From Oreocharis arfaki (taxonomy: Eukaryota; Chordata; Aves; Passeriformes; Paramythiidae), in assembly GCA_013398015.1 (NCBI GenBank), contig VZRR01011494.1, forward strand, positions 62,001 to 126,000: a stretch of DNA of 64,000 nt, written 5' to 3'. Positions 50,425 to 62,534 of this stretch are shown here, in pieces. Made by a program: the position numbers and the translations under genes. Under the pieces are notes generated by a model that did no database searches, was not told where the DNA came from, and worked only from the letters and a program-made list of their open reading frames with translations. Numbering within the stretch: the first letter of the stretch is position 1; every line of letters starts with the position of its first letter.

Positions 50425-53339
50425 AGATTAAGGTAAATGCACAACAAACAAGTAAAACCATAAAATAGCTAATGCTTCCCCATACCTGCCCCCATCAGTT
50501 TTGCTTGAAACTGTCAGAAGGGCTGTCAAGTCCCCCACAAAGGTTACAGCACAAAACAACCCTACCACCCCTGCGTTTACAGGAGGGATTTCAGAGAGTG
50601 TGACTAGGAATCCAGAGAGAGATGGAGTTGGCTAGGTGAGCGGTGGCTCTAAGTAAAGCAAGATAACATAATGGAGATGTTGGTGGGGCAGAGTGTACAG
50701 AAGGAAGGTGGGGGAAGGCTCTACAATTAACACACATCAGACATCAACTTTTCTGAAAAATAAGAATGCAAAACGAAAAAAAAAAGAAAAATTAAGGAGG
50801 GAAAGGGGCAGTCAATCAGAAAGCCATGGATGAACAGTTGAGACACAGAAGCTCAAGAAGAAAAACTAGCAAATAAAGAAAAACAAACATAGAAGAGAGA
50901 GCCATGGCTATTACAGGAACAAAAAGAAAAGGACTAGTGTAAGGTGACAGAATTTAAAGTAAAAGTGGCTGAAATCTGAACTGAGGGAAGCAGAAATGCT
51001 TTCCACTCTGTAAAGCACACTTTCAAGAAAGCAGAAATCAAGAAAACTGAAAAAAAAAACCAAAAAAACCCCCCACGCACATAGTCCTCCAAATAGTGGC
51101 AAGAGTCAGATGGACAAACTGCTGGCTTAAACACCTCTCTCCCAAATCTTCACTGGTTTTATCTGCCTGGATAATTTTCAGTAACAGCCTATTGACATTG
51201 ATATACAAGTCTGGGCAATAAAGAAACTAACTGCCAGCTTGCAGAAATATGTGTGATTTTCTCATAAATATCATAAGATGTTATGTTGATAAAGCCTCTG
51301 CTCCTGCAGCCATGTGGCACAGGGAAATTCTCATTTTGAGTGTGTATTTCCAAAGTAAGATTTTAGTCTTCCCATCTATGAAGAAAAGATTAAAGACATT
51401 ACCACAAGGTTAAAAGTGCAAAAAACAAATTAAAAGTACTTTATGTTTAAACTCCTACATTTTAAAACATTTTACAGAATGTCATTTTCAAGATTTTGGA
51501 AATCTTGATTCATCATGCTTGAGCTCCGTTTCGCTCCTTTCTCTAATCTCCTGCACAGAAAAGCTAACAAGTGCTGTACTGCTTTTCCATTATGAAAAGC
51601 TGTCTTGCTAATCACCATCTCATAGATAAAAATCTGAACAATCGGAAAAAAAATGGAGGACAAATATATGCAGAAAGTTTAAAAACTTCGAGAACTAACA
51701 GCTGAAATGCAGTGTCAGTTCACAGTATAGAGGCTTCTGTATGAAAAATACTTGATGAACTGAACTAGGGCATTTTTAGAACTTTTTATTTCCTTCTATT
51801 AGCAGTTCTTCAGAGGATGGACACTGGTTTTACTCAGCTTTCAGAAAGCAACTGCTTGCACTGGCACAGAGGTTCATTCCCATGTCTGCTTGGTTAAAGA
51901 TAAAATATGACTAAACTGAACAGTTTTTTCCTGTTATTTGACTTCTAAGATTTGGAAATAAAGGGAACATGGGACTAGATGAACTGTATTTGGATGCTGA
52001 TACAGCATTTTTGTGTTTTCAGTTTTCAGCATTTTTAAGGCAACTTACCTCAAAACTCACTCAAATTTGTTTGGATAAAAGAAACTTTTACAGAATCTGA
52101 ATGGCAGAGTGAAAGACAGTGGTGTAAATTTTGAAAGGCATCCAGATACTCATGGAAAAGGAACTCTGTCAGTCTCAGTTTTATTAAAAGTCTTTCTTGT
52201 ATAGCATTTTAGAGTGAATAAATATTACATTTGTGAAAGCTGCAAATTATACTAAATGTAGAGGAGCTGTAAACACCAGTTAAGCCAGAATAAGGTCAAA
52301 TCTCTTGTAGGAGATTAGAAAGACAGATTGATAAAATTTACTACAAAGCTGCTTATATGTATTCCTGCCAGGCGCTGCACTCAGGGATAGAGGCTTTCTT
52401 GAGGTGCAAATGTGCCACCACAAAGACGTAAGAAGCCACAACAGTTAATGTAATCCTTGGTGGACTGATATCAGACATTGGTTGGAAGGAGACATTTGAA
52501 ACCTCTGGGTTTCAGATCCCACTCTCAACAATTTTTCCTGGTGATATAAAAGAAGATGGGAAGAGGAAGCTGGACATTTCTCAAATGACAGTGAAAGGCA
52601 CAGAAGAGTTTGTCAATTCTTATTCACATTCATATGCAATATTTGCCTTCCTCTAGAGAAAAGTCAACTCATTTGAGAAAATTATAGCAGAAAAAAAGCA
52701 GCTTGAACAGTTTCTTGCCTTTCTCCTGCATTTGCTTATATGCTAGTTCTTGTAGTATCTCTGCTAAAAATACAAGTTTGTTTTGATTGTTAAGGTGCAA
52801 AGAGCATCACTACAAACAGAGCCTGCAAAGCTGTTCATTTCGTCCTGCCACCATATAGAAAAGCCTCTCAGACACAGTATTGCAAGGTCTGGATGAGCTC
52901 TCCATCAAATTATGCACACGTTTTTCAGCTACACATTGTGAATTCTCTAAGTTCTGCGTTCCACTGCTGTGGCCAGGAGTGACTCTGGGCTGTGTAGTAT
53001 TCTTTTTTTTTTTTTTAATGAGAAAGTTCAGTCAGTTCCTTCAAGAGACCTGTTCAGACTGCTGTGCAAATTTTACAAAGACTTAACATGGTTAATGCAT
53101 GTCCAGGAGTGTCATTTTCCAAATACCTCAATGACCTCTGAGTAGTGACAAAAGTGACTTTGTGGCTTTTGTCACTTAGGTCAACCTAGCAAGAAATTAC
53201 TTCTGGAACTTTATCCATAATTTAGCAACCTGATGTGTTACAGAAATGGTACATGCAGGAAATGGACTAACAATTCCTCTATTAAAAGCTGTCATTGGGA
53301 AAATCATGCATGTACAGTTCCAAGATGCACATGTGTATT
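50425..53339. other. Non-coding interval
   Basis: No supported gene or mobile element. An A-rich patch lies near 50770-50800 and a run of 14 T at 53003-53016. Open frames are all under 70 codons. Confidence 0.5.
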
Positions 53340-54108
53340 AGAATCACAGAATCATAGAATATGCTGAGTTGGAAGGGACCTGTCAGGGTCATCAAGTCTA
53401 ACTCCTGTTCCTACACAGGACATCCCCAAGAGTCACACCATGTACCTGAGAACATTGTCCAAATGCTTCTCAAGCTCTGTCAGCCTTGGTGGTATGACCA
53501 CTTCCCTGGAGAGCCTGTTCCATTGTCCAACCCCCCTCTGGGTGAAGAACCTTTTTCTAATATCCAGCCTAAACCTCCCCTGACACAACTTCATGCTGTT
53601 CACTGAGGTCCTGTCACTGTCACCACAGAGCAGAGATCATTGCCTGCCCCTCCTCTTCTCTCCACAAGGAAGTTGTAACTGCAGTGAGGTCCCCCTCAGT
53701 CTCCTCCAGGCTGAACAGACCAAGTGCCCTCAGCCACTCCTCACACAGCTTCCCCTCAAGGCCCTTCACCATCCTCGTGCCCTCCTTTGGACACTCTCTA
53801 ACAGCTCAATGTCTTTTCTGTATTGTGGCACCCAGAGCTGCCCCCAGCACTCGAGGTGAGGCCGCCCCAGTGCAGAGCAGAGTGGGACAATCCCCTCCCT
53901 TGCCTGGCTGGTGATGCTGGGCCTGATGCCCCCCAGGACACGGGTGGCCCTCCTGGCTGCCAGGGCACTGCTGGCTCATGTTCAACTTGTCATCAACCAG
54001 GACCCTTTCCACGGAGCTGCTCTTCAGCTTCTTGTTCCCCAGTCTAAACTCACAACCAGAGTTACCCCATCCCAAGAGCGGAATCTGGCACTTGCCCTTG
54101 TTAAGCTT
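53340..54108 (-). mobile_element. CR1 LINE, 5'-truncated, sense on -
   Basis: The 3' end is at 53340 (AGAATCACAGAATCATAGAA), followed on the + strand by GAGTTGGAAGGGACCTGTC near 53365, TCAAGTCTAACTCCTGTTCC near 53393, CCTGGAGAGCCTGTTCCATTG near 53504, CTCCTCCAGGCTGAACAGAC near 53700, AGCACTCGAGGTGAGGCC near 53846, GCTGCCAGGGCACTGCTGGC near 53956 and GGACCCTTTCCACGGAGCTG near 54000. Similarity to ORF2 continues to about 54108, where the family stretch encoding a NKGKC-like motif ends. It appears relatively GC-rich and well preserved. Confidence 0.93.
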
Positions 54109-54110
54109 CT
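53806..54110 (-). pseudogene. CR1 ORF2 remnant downstream of the reverse-transcriptase core
   Basis: In the minus frame I see KLNKGKCQI, then GCEFRLGNKKLKSSSVE and VDDKLNMSQQC, matching the CR1 ORF2 pattern (FNKGKC, then YRLG...LESS.AE, then DLGVLVD.KL.MSQQC). A short deletion removes part of the DLGVLVD region. After MSQQC the frame shifts away from the family. The open frame extends past 54110 to 54237 without family similarity, which marks the 5' limit of this copy. Confidence 0.82.
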
Positions 54111-54242
54111 GAGCTCTGCAGATGTTAAGACACTGTGTCACAGACTTTTGTCCCAGAGGAAATGTCAGTTTAAGGAGTTCCTGTCCCACATGCTGGGGTG
54201 TTATTCCCTGTGCTGTTCCACAGTTACAGTGACACAACTGTT

Positions 54243-54478
54243 CAATAAAGAATTTCCTTCTAATATCTAATCAATCTTTCTAATTCAAACCTACTCTCAG
54301 TTTGAAGCCATTGCCTCTTGTCCTATTTCTACAGTTCCTGATGAAGATTCCTTCTCTGGCTTCCTTGTAGGCCACCTTAGGATACTGGAATGCTGCTATG
54401 AGGCCTCCAGGCAAGCTTCTCTTCTCCAGGCTGAACAGTGTCAACTTTCTCAACCTATGTTAACAGGAGAGGTGTTCT
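54243..54478 (-). mobile_element. Second CR1 fragment, sense on -
   Basis: On the + strand it reads AATTTCCTTCTAATATCTAATC near 54249, TTTGAAGCCATTGCCTCTTG near 54301, TTCCTTGTAGGCCACCTTAGG near 54360, GGATACTGGAATGCTGCTATG near 54379 and CTTCTCTTCTCCAGGCTG near 54416. These blocks repeat, from a different subfamily, positions already covered by the copy at 53340-54108, so this is a separate insertion. It lacks the 3' terminus and is 5'-truncated. About 130 bases of non-CR1 sequence separate the two. Confidence 0.88.
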
Positions 54479-57400
54479 ACTAATGTTTTAATGTTTCAAT
54501 AGCTCTTAATAAGAGCTTAAAAAGCTTAAATCATGTAGTCCAACTTTGTATGACATGAATTTATCTTATTACTAAAGAAATACATCCTGTTTTGCTCACA
54601 TCCTTTCATCAGAATACATAAACCAACCTCATTCCTGGCCTTATTTAGAATTTTTCCATATAGAAACAGAGAAATTAAGATGTCCACCAAATTCCTTGCA
54701 ATGGCTTGTCTGTTATTCCCACCAACCCCGCTACTACAGCTATAGAGACAATCATATTAACTAGCTACTAAAAAAAATTATTTGTTGTGGAATCTATTAT
54801 TCTCCCTGATCCTCTTGGCAGAAGGCGGGGATTCAGAAGAGAATCCTATTTCCTAAAGCCTGTTTAGTTCAAGCATATTCATCAAATGAGTCCACTCAGC
54901 TTTAACAAACTATGACAGTGGGTTTTCATGGAATGAAAATGGTTATTTGAGGAAAACATTGTGACAGGCACTAAATTCATCAATACTGGCCATGAGTTGT
55001 TTCTGATTTTTCTTTCAAGAATTTTTGTGCAGCAAAGTCATGCATCCAGTATCCCATATTGTTTTGCAGTTATTCCTTTCCCAAGGGCAGCCTTTGTTAC
55101 CTCCATCTGCTGGTAAAAGGAGAGGCTTCTTGTTTACGTACATATGAACATACATGCTGAGCATATATCAACACATGGAACCAGTAGTAGTGCGCTTTTA
55201 TTCCTCTTTAGCCACATGGAAACCGGCTTTTATAGACGTTAAAACCTTCACAAGCCAACATTTTTGCTGCATTTCTGAGCCACAAAAAACTTGCAGACCT
55301 GAAATAACAGCAGGCCTAAAATTTGGCAAAAGAAATCCTCCCTCAATTGAATTTTGCAGTATGACTAGCATACAAATTCAGGCAGTCTAATAAAGTATTT
55401 TGAAATCTGTTCCTGATTCTTTGCAGATGGCCGCTGAAACTTATATCCAAACATGACAGCAGCATATTCATTAGCAGTGTCAGCAAAATAAATATTTTCA
55501 ATAACAAAAAATACATGAAATGTAAAGGAAATACTGAGTCAGAGCATCACACTGTATAAACAAGCATAACACTGCTCAGGCAATTATTTTATTTTTACAT
55601 AATAATCTATAAGTGCAAGTAATACATGCAGTATGGAGAATGATAGGCTAGTCTTTTGGAAATAATTGGTCTTGTGTGGAAGAAGAGGATATGCTACAGT
55701 AGGGGACATATGACAAAGACTTTAATGAGGAGCATGCACTTCTTCCAAATAAAGGGTGCCAAGATACTGTAAACACTCTCCCCAAGTTTTTAATTCTTAA
55801 CTAGTAGTAAGGCAGACCCTTTAATATTTTTTAATGTTATTCACTACTTCGGCACTTCACGATCAGCTTTCTTTCTGCTTGAAACTTTGCACTGTCTGGG
55901 TACCGAAACGTGTTTCAAACACTGAAAAGTCAAACATGTACTGCAGAAAAGCTTTCTATACCCAATTTTGAGAAAAAGTCTATTGTCCTAAGAATTTATG
56001 AAAGTATATTTTTCCAAAGGTAAATGCATATTAGAATTTTTCAGTTCTGTATTAAGGACAATATAATTTTAAAAACACCAAGAAATCATATTACCAACTT
56101 CTTTGGAATTTATAATTTAGGTAACAAATCCAACCAATTCTCTGTAATAAATAATATATCCTCCTTTTTTTCTGTAATCTATATGAAGCATCTGTTCAAT
56201 ACCTTTTTCCCTACAGACCATATAGTATGTTAACAACCTCTATTTGCTACCAATAAAAGAGTTGTTGGCTATGAACAAAAAAATCCTTTCTTTTCTCATT
56301 AGCTGAGGGGGAGACTGGGCTCATTAAAACTAGATTGTGCTTCTCAAACAGAGAAGGAAGAGAAAAAAATCCTGAAAGGAACAGGGTTAGGAAGAATGTC
56401 TGGCAGGGAAGGATGCTATTTTTAATTGTTTCCTGCATATAAGCCTCAGGATTACCTCAAGAACTGGCTGTACTTACATATATAAGTACTGGCTGTACAA
56501 GATACATAGATAAATTTCTAGTTATCTGGGAAGGCATTTACAGTGGTCCAAGAGATCGAAACACTGCTAGCAAGAATCTCCACAGGGAGACTGAGCCACA
56601 ACTCAAAACCAGAGAGACAGGAGCAAGGAGGCATGAGAAACAGGTGCAGGGGAAGTGAAAAGAGGGTAACTAGTTTGAACACATCTGCAGAGGCAACTGC
56701 CCTGTGAAGGTGCATGAGTGCTTTTACTGTGAAAACCGCATTCATTATTTACTGTAACTGCACAACACCTCTAGCCACAGAGGTAAATCTGCAAGACCAG
56801 AATTCATGTGCCAAAACATGAAGTTTTGTAGATGATAAATTTACCGATAAGAGAGTGTCAGTTTTCTCTCATGAGTATGAAAGGGGTAGCTCTGCCACCA
56901 CCAAACAGTAGACTGAGAGCAGAGCAAGACATCATGAAGGCACAGTGAAAAGGATGTCTGATGCCCATTTTACTGTGAAAATAAAGAATAAGGTAGGAAT
57001 GGGAACCTCAAGCCTAACAGAACAGCAGCTGAAAAAGGATAGTCTCGCTAATAGTCAGCGTGACAATGGTTGAGTAGCTTTGTGGACTGGACTTCAAATT
57101 TCTATGCCTTAGTTGACCACCTCAGTAAAGGAGATCTTAGGATTGCTCTGCTCTGCACTGCAGTTCATTCAAATTCTCATTCATTCTAAATGTAGAGCTT
57201 GAAACCAGGAAGAGTGAGGAGCTTTTCACTGTGGGCGTACAAAAATAAAACCAAAGAATTGACAAAAAATGCTGTGGATCCCACATCCAGGACAGCTGCA
57301 ATTCATAAGGTGGGACAGTACTGCAGGAGGACATGCGTGAGTGATAAAAGCAAGAAACTATCAAGGAGTGGAGAACAGAGATGTACTCTCTAGCTGGCAT

Positions 57401-57627
57401 GTGTGCTAACAGTAATAAAATAATTTTTCTAGTTCTCGTGTCCATCACAGAGACCAGGATAAGCAGAAGAAAGGGTCCACCAGGCCCCCATGCACTCGGG
57501 GCAGAAGCACTGTTCAGCTGCATTGCAGTCAGGCAGACCCCCAGCAGCAATGCCAGTGGGGCTGGAGACAGGCCTGAGGATAATGTCCTGTGTCCCACTG
57601 GGTACAAACCTGAGCAAGGACAGAGAA
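54479..57627. other. Non-coding interval
   Basis: No supported gene. An 18-base piece at 54530-54547 is identical to part of the CR1 at 59766-59975 and may be a tiny CR1 relic. A 156-codon minus frame at 57137-57607 has no recognised domain and lies in a GC-richer patch. Confidence 0.45.
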
Positions 57628-57835
57628 CCTGGAGATAAGGGGAAGATTTTTCTCCATAGGAGAAGCCACGGCTGGACTGTGTGGTTTGGGAGGTGGTGCT
57701 GACTCCCTCTTTGGAGGGTTTCCAGCCCCCATGGGATAGTGCCCTGAGACCTCACCTGACTCCATGACTGAGCTGGTGGGAGGGGGTTAGAGTGAAGACC
57801 TCCTGAGGTCCCTGCTGGCCTTAAGTATCTTATAC
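57628..57835 (+). mobile_element. CR1 3' remnant, sense on +
   Basis: Recognisable blocks are GGAAGATTTTTCTCCATAGG near 57641, GGTTTGGGAGGTGGTGCTGAC near 57683, TCCCTCTTTGGAGGGTTTCC near 57704, GAGCTGGTGGGAGGGGGTTAG near 57770 and AGACCTCCTGAGGTCCCTGC near 57796. These follow the order of CR1 3' ends, where the pattern GGAGGTGGTGGAGTC...CTTTGGAGG precedes GGGGGTTGGA...GACCTC.AGAGGTCCCTTCC. The terminal repeat has decayed to CTTATACTGAT. It is old and partial; the left boundary is uncertain. Confidence 0.65.
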
Positions 57836-59765
57836 TGATCCAATGTTCTCAATTCAAGGAAGACATCAGAATGCTGGAGAGGATTCCTGGAAGATCCAAT
57901 TAAGGAAAAATTAAGTAACTGGAAAACGTGCAGCACAGAGGAAGATTTTAAGGATCTCAATCTTTTTACCATATTAGAAGCAGATTAGTGGATGCATTGA
58001 TACTGTTCTTAAGCACGACTTAGGAAGCACAAACCTGGTAACAGAGGGCTCTTTAGTCTGCCAGAAGTCATAACAGGATCCAATGACTGAGACAAAATAT
58101 ACAGAAAGAAAAAGCATGGATATTTATAAAAATGAACAAAGTTAAGTCAGGATTTGTGAAAATCCTCTGGTCTCAATAGAATGTAAGTAGGCTGTTAGAG
58201 TTGATACTGGAGCCTTTTATTCTGAGAACCTTGAGCACTGAATAACTTTTTTTTAAAAATAATCAACACTGGTTAGAGGGTTTTTTTCTGACCAAAAGGT
58301 AAGAAAACATATATATCAACCATTGGCTAAGAAAAGGCAAAAATAAAGTCTATGGAGGAGAAGAAACCTAAGTCCAAAGGAAACAGTGGTATGGAATTGT
58401 GCAGGTGACAACTATAAGCTGACATTATACAGAGGATTGAAAAAAGAGATACTTGCACTCAGTTCCTTCTGGCTTTGTTGTGACAGCTCTGTAGAGTTAC
58501 CAAAAACTCAGATGACCAGCAAATCAGGCGTTATGTCCGTAACCTTGCAGCACATACTGAGAAGGAAGTTTACGCTGGGCAGGAACCATCTGTCTGTGTT
58601 GAGAAGGGGGTGTGGCACTTGTATCGCTACTAGCCAGTACCATTAGGAGTCGTTGTCAAGGCATAATAGCAGCATGACCAACACTGATGCACATGCAGAA
58701 AAATCCTTTATTGTGTTCTGGACTTGAACCAATGCTGTGTAGGGCAGAACTGTGCCTTCCAGTTCCATAACTGGATGGAAAGGCGAATCAGAAGGTTAGA
58801 TAAATGTCAGAGACAAATAACAGACTGTACATGGTTAATATTTATTTCTAAGTACAAACACGACAGAAAAGAGCAATTATTAGCTGAAAATGCAGTAAGA
58901 ATACTTGTAGGCACAAAACACAGGTGTTTGAGAGAAATGTCATAAGTAATGAGTAATTTTAATATTGTTTGCAGGTCTGGTGCTGAGCTAAAAGCAGAAG
59001 CTACAGTCAGCACCTGTCCTAATACCATAGTGACATTAAGAATATATTATAAAGAGTTTTCAATGTGATCAGATTCACTCTTCTTTAAAGGACATAGAAA
59101 GTAACTAGCAAGCATTTCTCTGTATTACAGCTGTTGTTGGATGTTGCTTTAGTTAGGGGTGTTGCTGTGGTGAGTGAAGAGCTTTGATGAAGGAAAATGC
59201 AGACCTGCTTAAAAAAAGAAAATTAGAGGAGGCGTGGTTTCTTGTGCAAAAAAGTTTGAGGATGTCTTCTGGGATTTGGAACTGCCTTTTGTAACACTTA
59301 GGCAGCCAAGCAGCAAGATTAATTATATCTTAAAAGTCTGCTACATTTTAAGTCCCTCCTTTTCACTAACATTTTCTGTTTCCTAAGTGCTGCATGGCGT
59401 GCAGCACGGTGTCAGTCGCGTGCCTTGCCATGCAGACGGTGAGGGTAAGGTTCCTAAGAAAGAGCCATGCAACAAGGAGCCTGCCATATGAACAACTCTT
59501 GGACTGCCATCTCCTCTATAAGCATATGTTCCCAACCACCCCAGTTATCTTTGATGAAATGGGTTTGGGATCAGGTGGGTTCTTCAACATCAAAAACCTG
59601 AGGAGAATCAAATTTTTTAAATTGCAGAGTGTAAGCACAATGAATGCAGTGATTGACTAATGCAGTGTGAATTATAAGTTCAAATTATAGTAGCCCAGAA
59701 TTTCCATTTGGCAGCATCCCTGCAAGGCTACACCATCACACTGCTGTTGGACTATGTGATGGAAA
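57836..59765. other. Non-coding interval
   Basis: No supported gene. It contains a short CpG-rich hairpin at 59390-59435 that overlaps the start of an 88-codon frame (59394-59660, +) without recognised domain. Confidence 0.45.
59390..59435. repeat. Nested inverted repeat, CpG-dense
   Basis: The outer arms are CTGCATGGC (59390-59398) and GCCATGCAG (59427-59435), perfect over 9 bp. The inner arms are GCACG (59404-59408) and CGTGC (59419-59423). Several CpGs fall within about 50 bases, unlike the surroundings. Confidence 0.85.
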
Positions 59766-59975
59766 GGTCAGAAAAGCTTTTAGTTGGAAAAGACCTCTGA
59801 GATCATGTAGTCCAACTTTTGACTGATCACCACCTTGTCACCCAGACACCACAGCCCAATCATTTCATGATCACCTCCAGGGATAGTGACTCACTCCACC
59901 ACCTCTCTGAGCTACCCATTCCAATGTTTAACAACCCTTTCTGTGAAGAAACTCCTCCAGGTGTCCAGAATTCCT
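59766..59975 (-). mobile_element. CR1 LINE 3' fragment, sense on -
   Basis: The + strand shows AGTTGGAAAAGACCTCTGAG near 59782, GATCATGTAGTCCAACTTTTG near 59801, CACCACCTTGTCACCCAGAC near 59828, CACCTCCAGGGATAGTGACTC near 59872, CCACCACCTCTCTGAGCTACC near 59896 and CCATTCCAATGTTTAACAACC near 59916. These match CR1 3' untranslated landmarks in order. The extreme 3' terminal repeat is missing or decayed near 59766, and similarity is lost near 59975. Confidence 0.88.
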
Positions 59976-62171
59976 TCTCATGCCCTGGTGTCCAGATTCA
60001 GTACCAACAATCTTTTTACTGCAACAGTACAAGAACCTAGCCTATCATCAGGAATATTTCTTCCAGAAAAGTTCACTGAATCACTGCAAGATGCTTTCTT
60101 GATAGCTGATTCTGCAGGATTTTATTTGTAAGTCAATGAGGAGCCCAACTTTTGTTTAATTGCTGCATTTTTATTTATAATAATTCAATGCATTTAAAAG
60201 GCTGCTGTGGTTGGAATTTAAAGGAGGTTGTTACACTATTGAACATTTCTCCTTTAGGGTGACAAAAAGAATCTGTCACTTAACCTGATGGCAATGAAAG
60301 ACAGTGAATGAATCACTGCTTGAGGAAACCAATTTATTTAGTCACTGTGTCACTGTTATTTATTACTTATCAGCACATGCTGTTAGTTCAATTAAATACA
60401 AAAATGAAGTTCTCTTCCAGCATTCTCCCCTTCTGAATTTTTAAAAACACACAACAAACAAGAAAAAGATGACATGAATCTGCAGTGCTAGGGCTGAACC
60501 CTTTAGGTTTATAGTTCTTTTCTTGTTTTAATTAAGCTTTTTTTATTAAGCTTCTGCAGCTAAAGTATGGGGATTATTAATCTTTCTCAGTAGCTAAAGA
60601 TAAAAGTTAGTAGAGAGAGGACAAAAAGAAGAAATTAATAGTAAGACAAAGTGTTAATTGCAATGTTTTACCAATAAAAATACAAGGAGCTGGAAAGAGC
60701 AAATATTTTCTTCCATTTGCATACAAAGGAGTAAAAAATGAAAATTCCTAATTTCTGTATATGCACATATATTAGAACATTAGTAGTAAATGTATCTGCC
60801 ATTTCACAATATAATCACAGATGTATAAAACCAACCATATCAAGATGTGTAATCAGTTTAGTACCACCATTCCTCCTGCTCTTTGTTTCCTACATGTTCT
60901 TTGTTTAAGACATGATGAGAGCAGGTAACAGAATTTTTGTTCCTCATGAGAGGATTCTCTGTTCTTTGCTTAATGTTACAATTAACATGGGAAGACTTTC
61001 TTATTAATAATATAAATATAAAAGGTAAAATAAATAATATAAATATAAAATCTACTGGTCTGAGGAAAAATTGGCATTTGGAGATCTGCTTAGTAAGTAC
61101 CATTCCTGAAGTAACAATAAATTAAAGTTACTCCACCCAAAACCATTTTAGAAGATTAAAGGGATAGACTAAATCGCCATTCTAACTAGGGTTACAGGTC
61201 AGCTGTGTCAAACACTGCCTGCTGGTTCCTGACCCTGATTCCAGTTTCCAGTGATAATCATGTGATATATCCCAACAGTTTTAGGGGCTACTATTCATCA
61301 CTGGCCCTCGCTTAGGGTGAGTTCACCATGTTCTCACTTCAGGTAAGTTCATTCTTTTTGGACAGTTGGTATTTGGTGAAAAATACTGGCAATACTACCT
61401 TTCGACTGCAGCAAGTGGAGGTATAATTAGGGGCCCTGGGTCTCCCTGTTCTCACCTCTTCTTTTTTTGTTTAGCTTCCCAATACAAGTTTTGATGTTAG
61501 TTTAGGTGGCAGTGAAGTAATATTTTTTTTTTAAATTGTCCACTGAAAAGTGTTTCAGCTATTCACATCTTTGACATGCCATTCTTTTCATGAGATGATA
61601 AAAATCTAAGTTAACTTAATTCTCAGTTCTTAGGCAACCAATTTTTTTATTAAAACAACCCAAATTAGAAAAAGTGCAAGGAATAAGATTCACCAGGCTG
61701 GACCCTACCCAGCAAAACAGGCACAGATGCCTGCAGATCCTCATTATTCATGCTAAGGAAACAGGATTCACCAGCCAGAGATTTATTGAAACAATCATCT
61801 CCCAATTCCTGTAACAGTTTATTTCACCAAAGGAGAGCAATTTACTTAAAACAAATACCACTATGCCAAGACATGTATAGAGGAACTCTCCATGAACAAT
61901 GAAAACACCCAAATTTCCTCAATATGCTCTCCTGCAAAGCATATATTACTTTTGCATTTTTGAAAAGAATATGCAGATTTGTTAGCGAAACTAGTGAAGA
62001 AACTCCAGTATTATGTGATCTAATGCTAATATTTGGTAAGAAGAGACATATTTGAATGGTCTAAATACTACCGAATCTTGGTTCTAGCTCTTCAGAAGTA
62101 TCCAAACAATGTAAAAGAGTAAGGCTCAGTAGTTTAAAGGAAATTTATACTGCCTAAATAGGGTCCTACTA
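59976..62171. other. Non-coding AT-rich interval
   Basis: No supported gene or mobile element. It contains an 18-bp direct repeat (61006-61050), listed separately. Confidence 0.5.
61006..61050. repeat. 18-bp direct repeat, two copies
   Basis: AATAATATAAATATAAAA occurs at 61006-61023 and 61033-61050, separated by 9 bases. The sequence is A/T only and probably arose by slippage. Confidence 0.9.
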
Positions 62172-62534
62172 TGTGGAGGGCTGTGGGCCCTTGGTGCAGG
62201 AGCCCTCTGCACATCCTTGGAGGAGAGAGGCCTGGGGCCCAAAAGAATCGCCCCAGAGATAAGCAACTTTCCTCTCAGTCATGGTGACAAGAAGAGCCAC
62301 TCCCAACACGCCTTGTTTCTTTATGGTAATAGCCTGTACCCCGTTGGCTAATTGGTTTCTTCCCCACCCCCTGCCTTTCCCACATAAACCCCTGCTTCTA
62401 CCCCTGACCAGGGGAGTTCTTGTCCCTGGCCTCCCCTTCACAGGGGCTGCTGGACAATAAAGGAATTGCTCTGTGGAATTGCCATACAAGGCTCCTGTCT
62501 CTCTGTCCCCGGGTTTTGCCTGGGTAATTTCACA
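62172..62534 (+). mobile_element. Putative short ERV LTR, sense on +
   Basis: The element stands out as GC-rich in AT-rich DNA and has LTR architecture. It starts TGTGGAGGG at 62172 and ends TTTCACA at 62534 (TG...CA). An ATTGG (inverted CCAAT) is at 62351-62355, a TATA-like CATAAA at 62383-62388, and AATAAA at 62456-62461, followed by a TGTCTCTCTGTCCCC stretch typical of R-U5. Length is about 363 bp. I do not recognise the exact family, see no flanking target duplication with these edges, and see no primer-binding site after it. It could be a solo LTR, or one whose 3' edge lies further right, since GC-rich sequence continues to about 62710. Confidence 0.6.
62351..62388 (+). promoter_or_regulatory. 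CCAAT-box and TATA-like pair in the putative LTR
   Basis: ATTGG at 62351-62355 is followed 27 bases later by CATAAA at 62383-62388, a normal spacing for an LTR polymerase II promoter. The AATAAA at 62456 follows about 70 bases downstream. Confidence 0.45.

Noticed and set aside
53911..54270. 119-codon + frame
   Set aside because: It is antisense to CR1 ORF2. The family similarity is on the minus strand.
54530..54547. 18 bases identical to part of the CR1 at 59802-59819
   Set aside because: Probably a tiny CR1 relic, but too short and isolated to call as an element.
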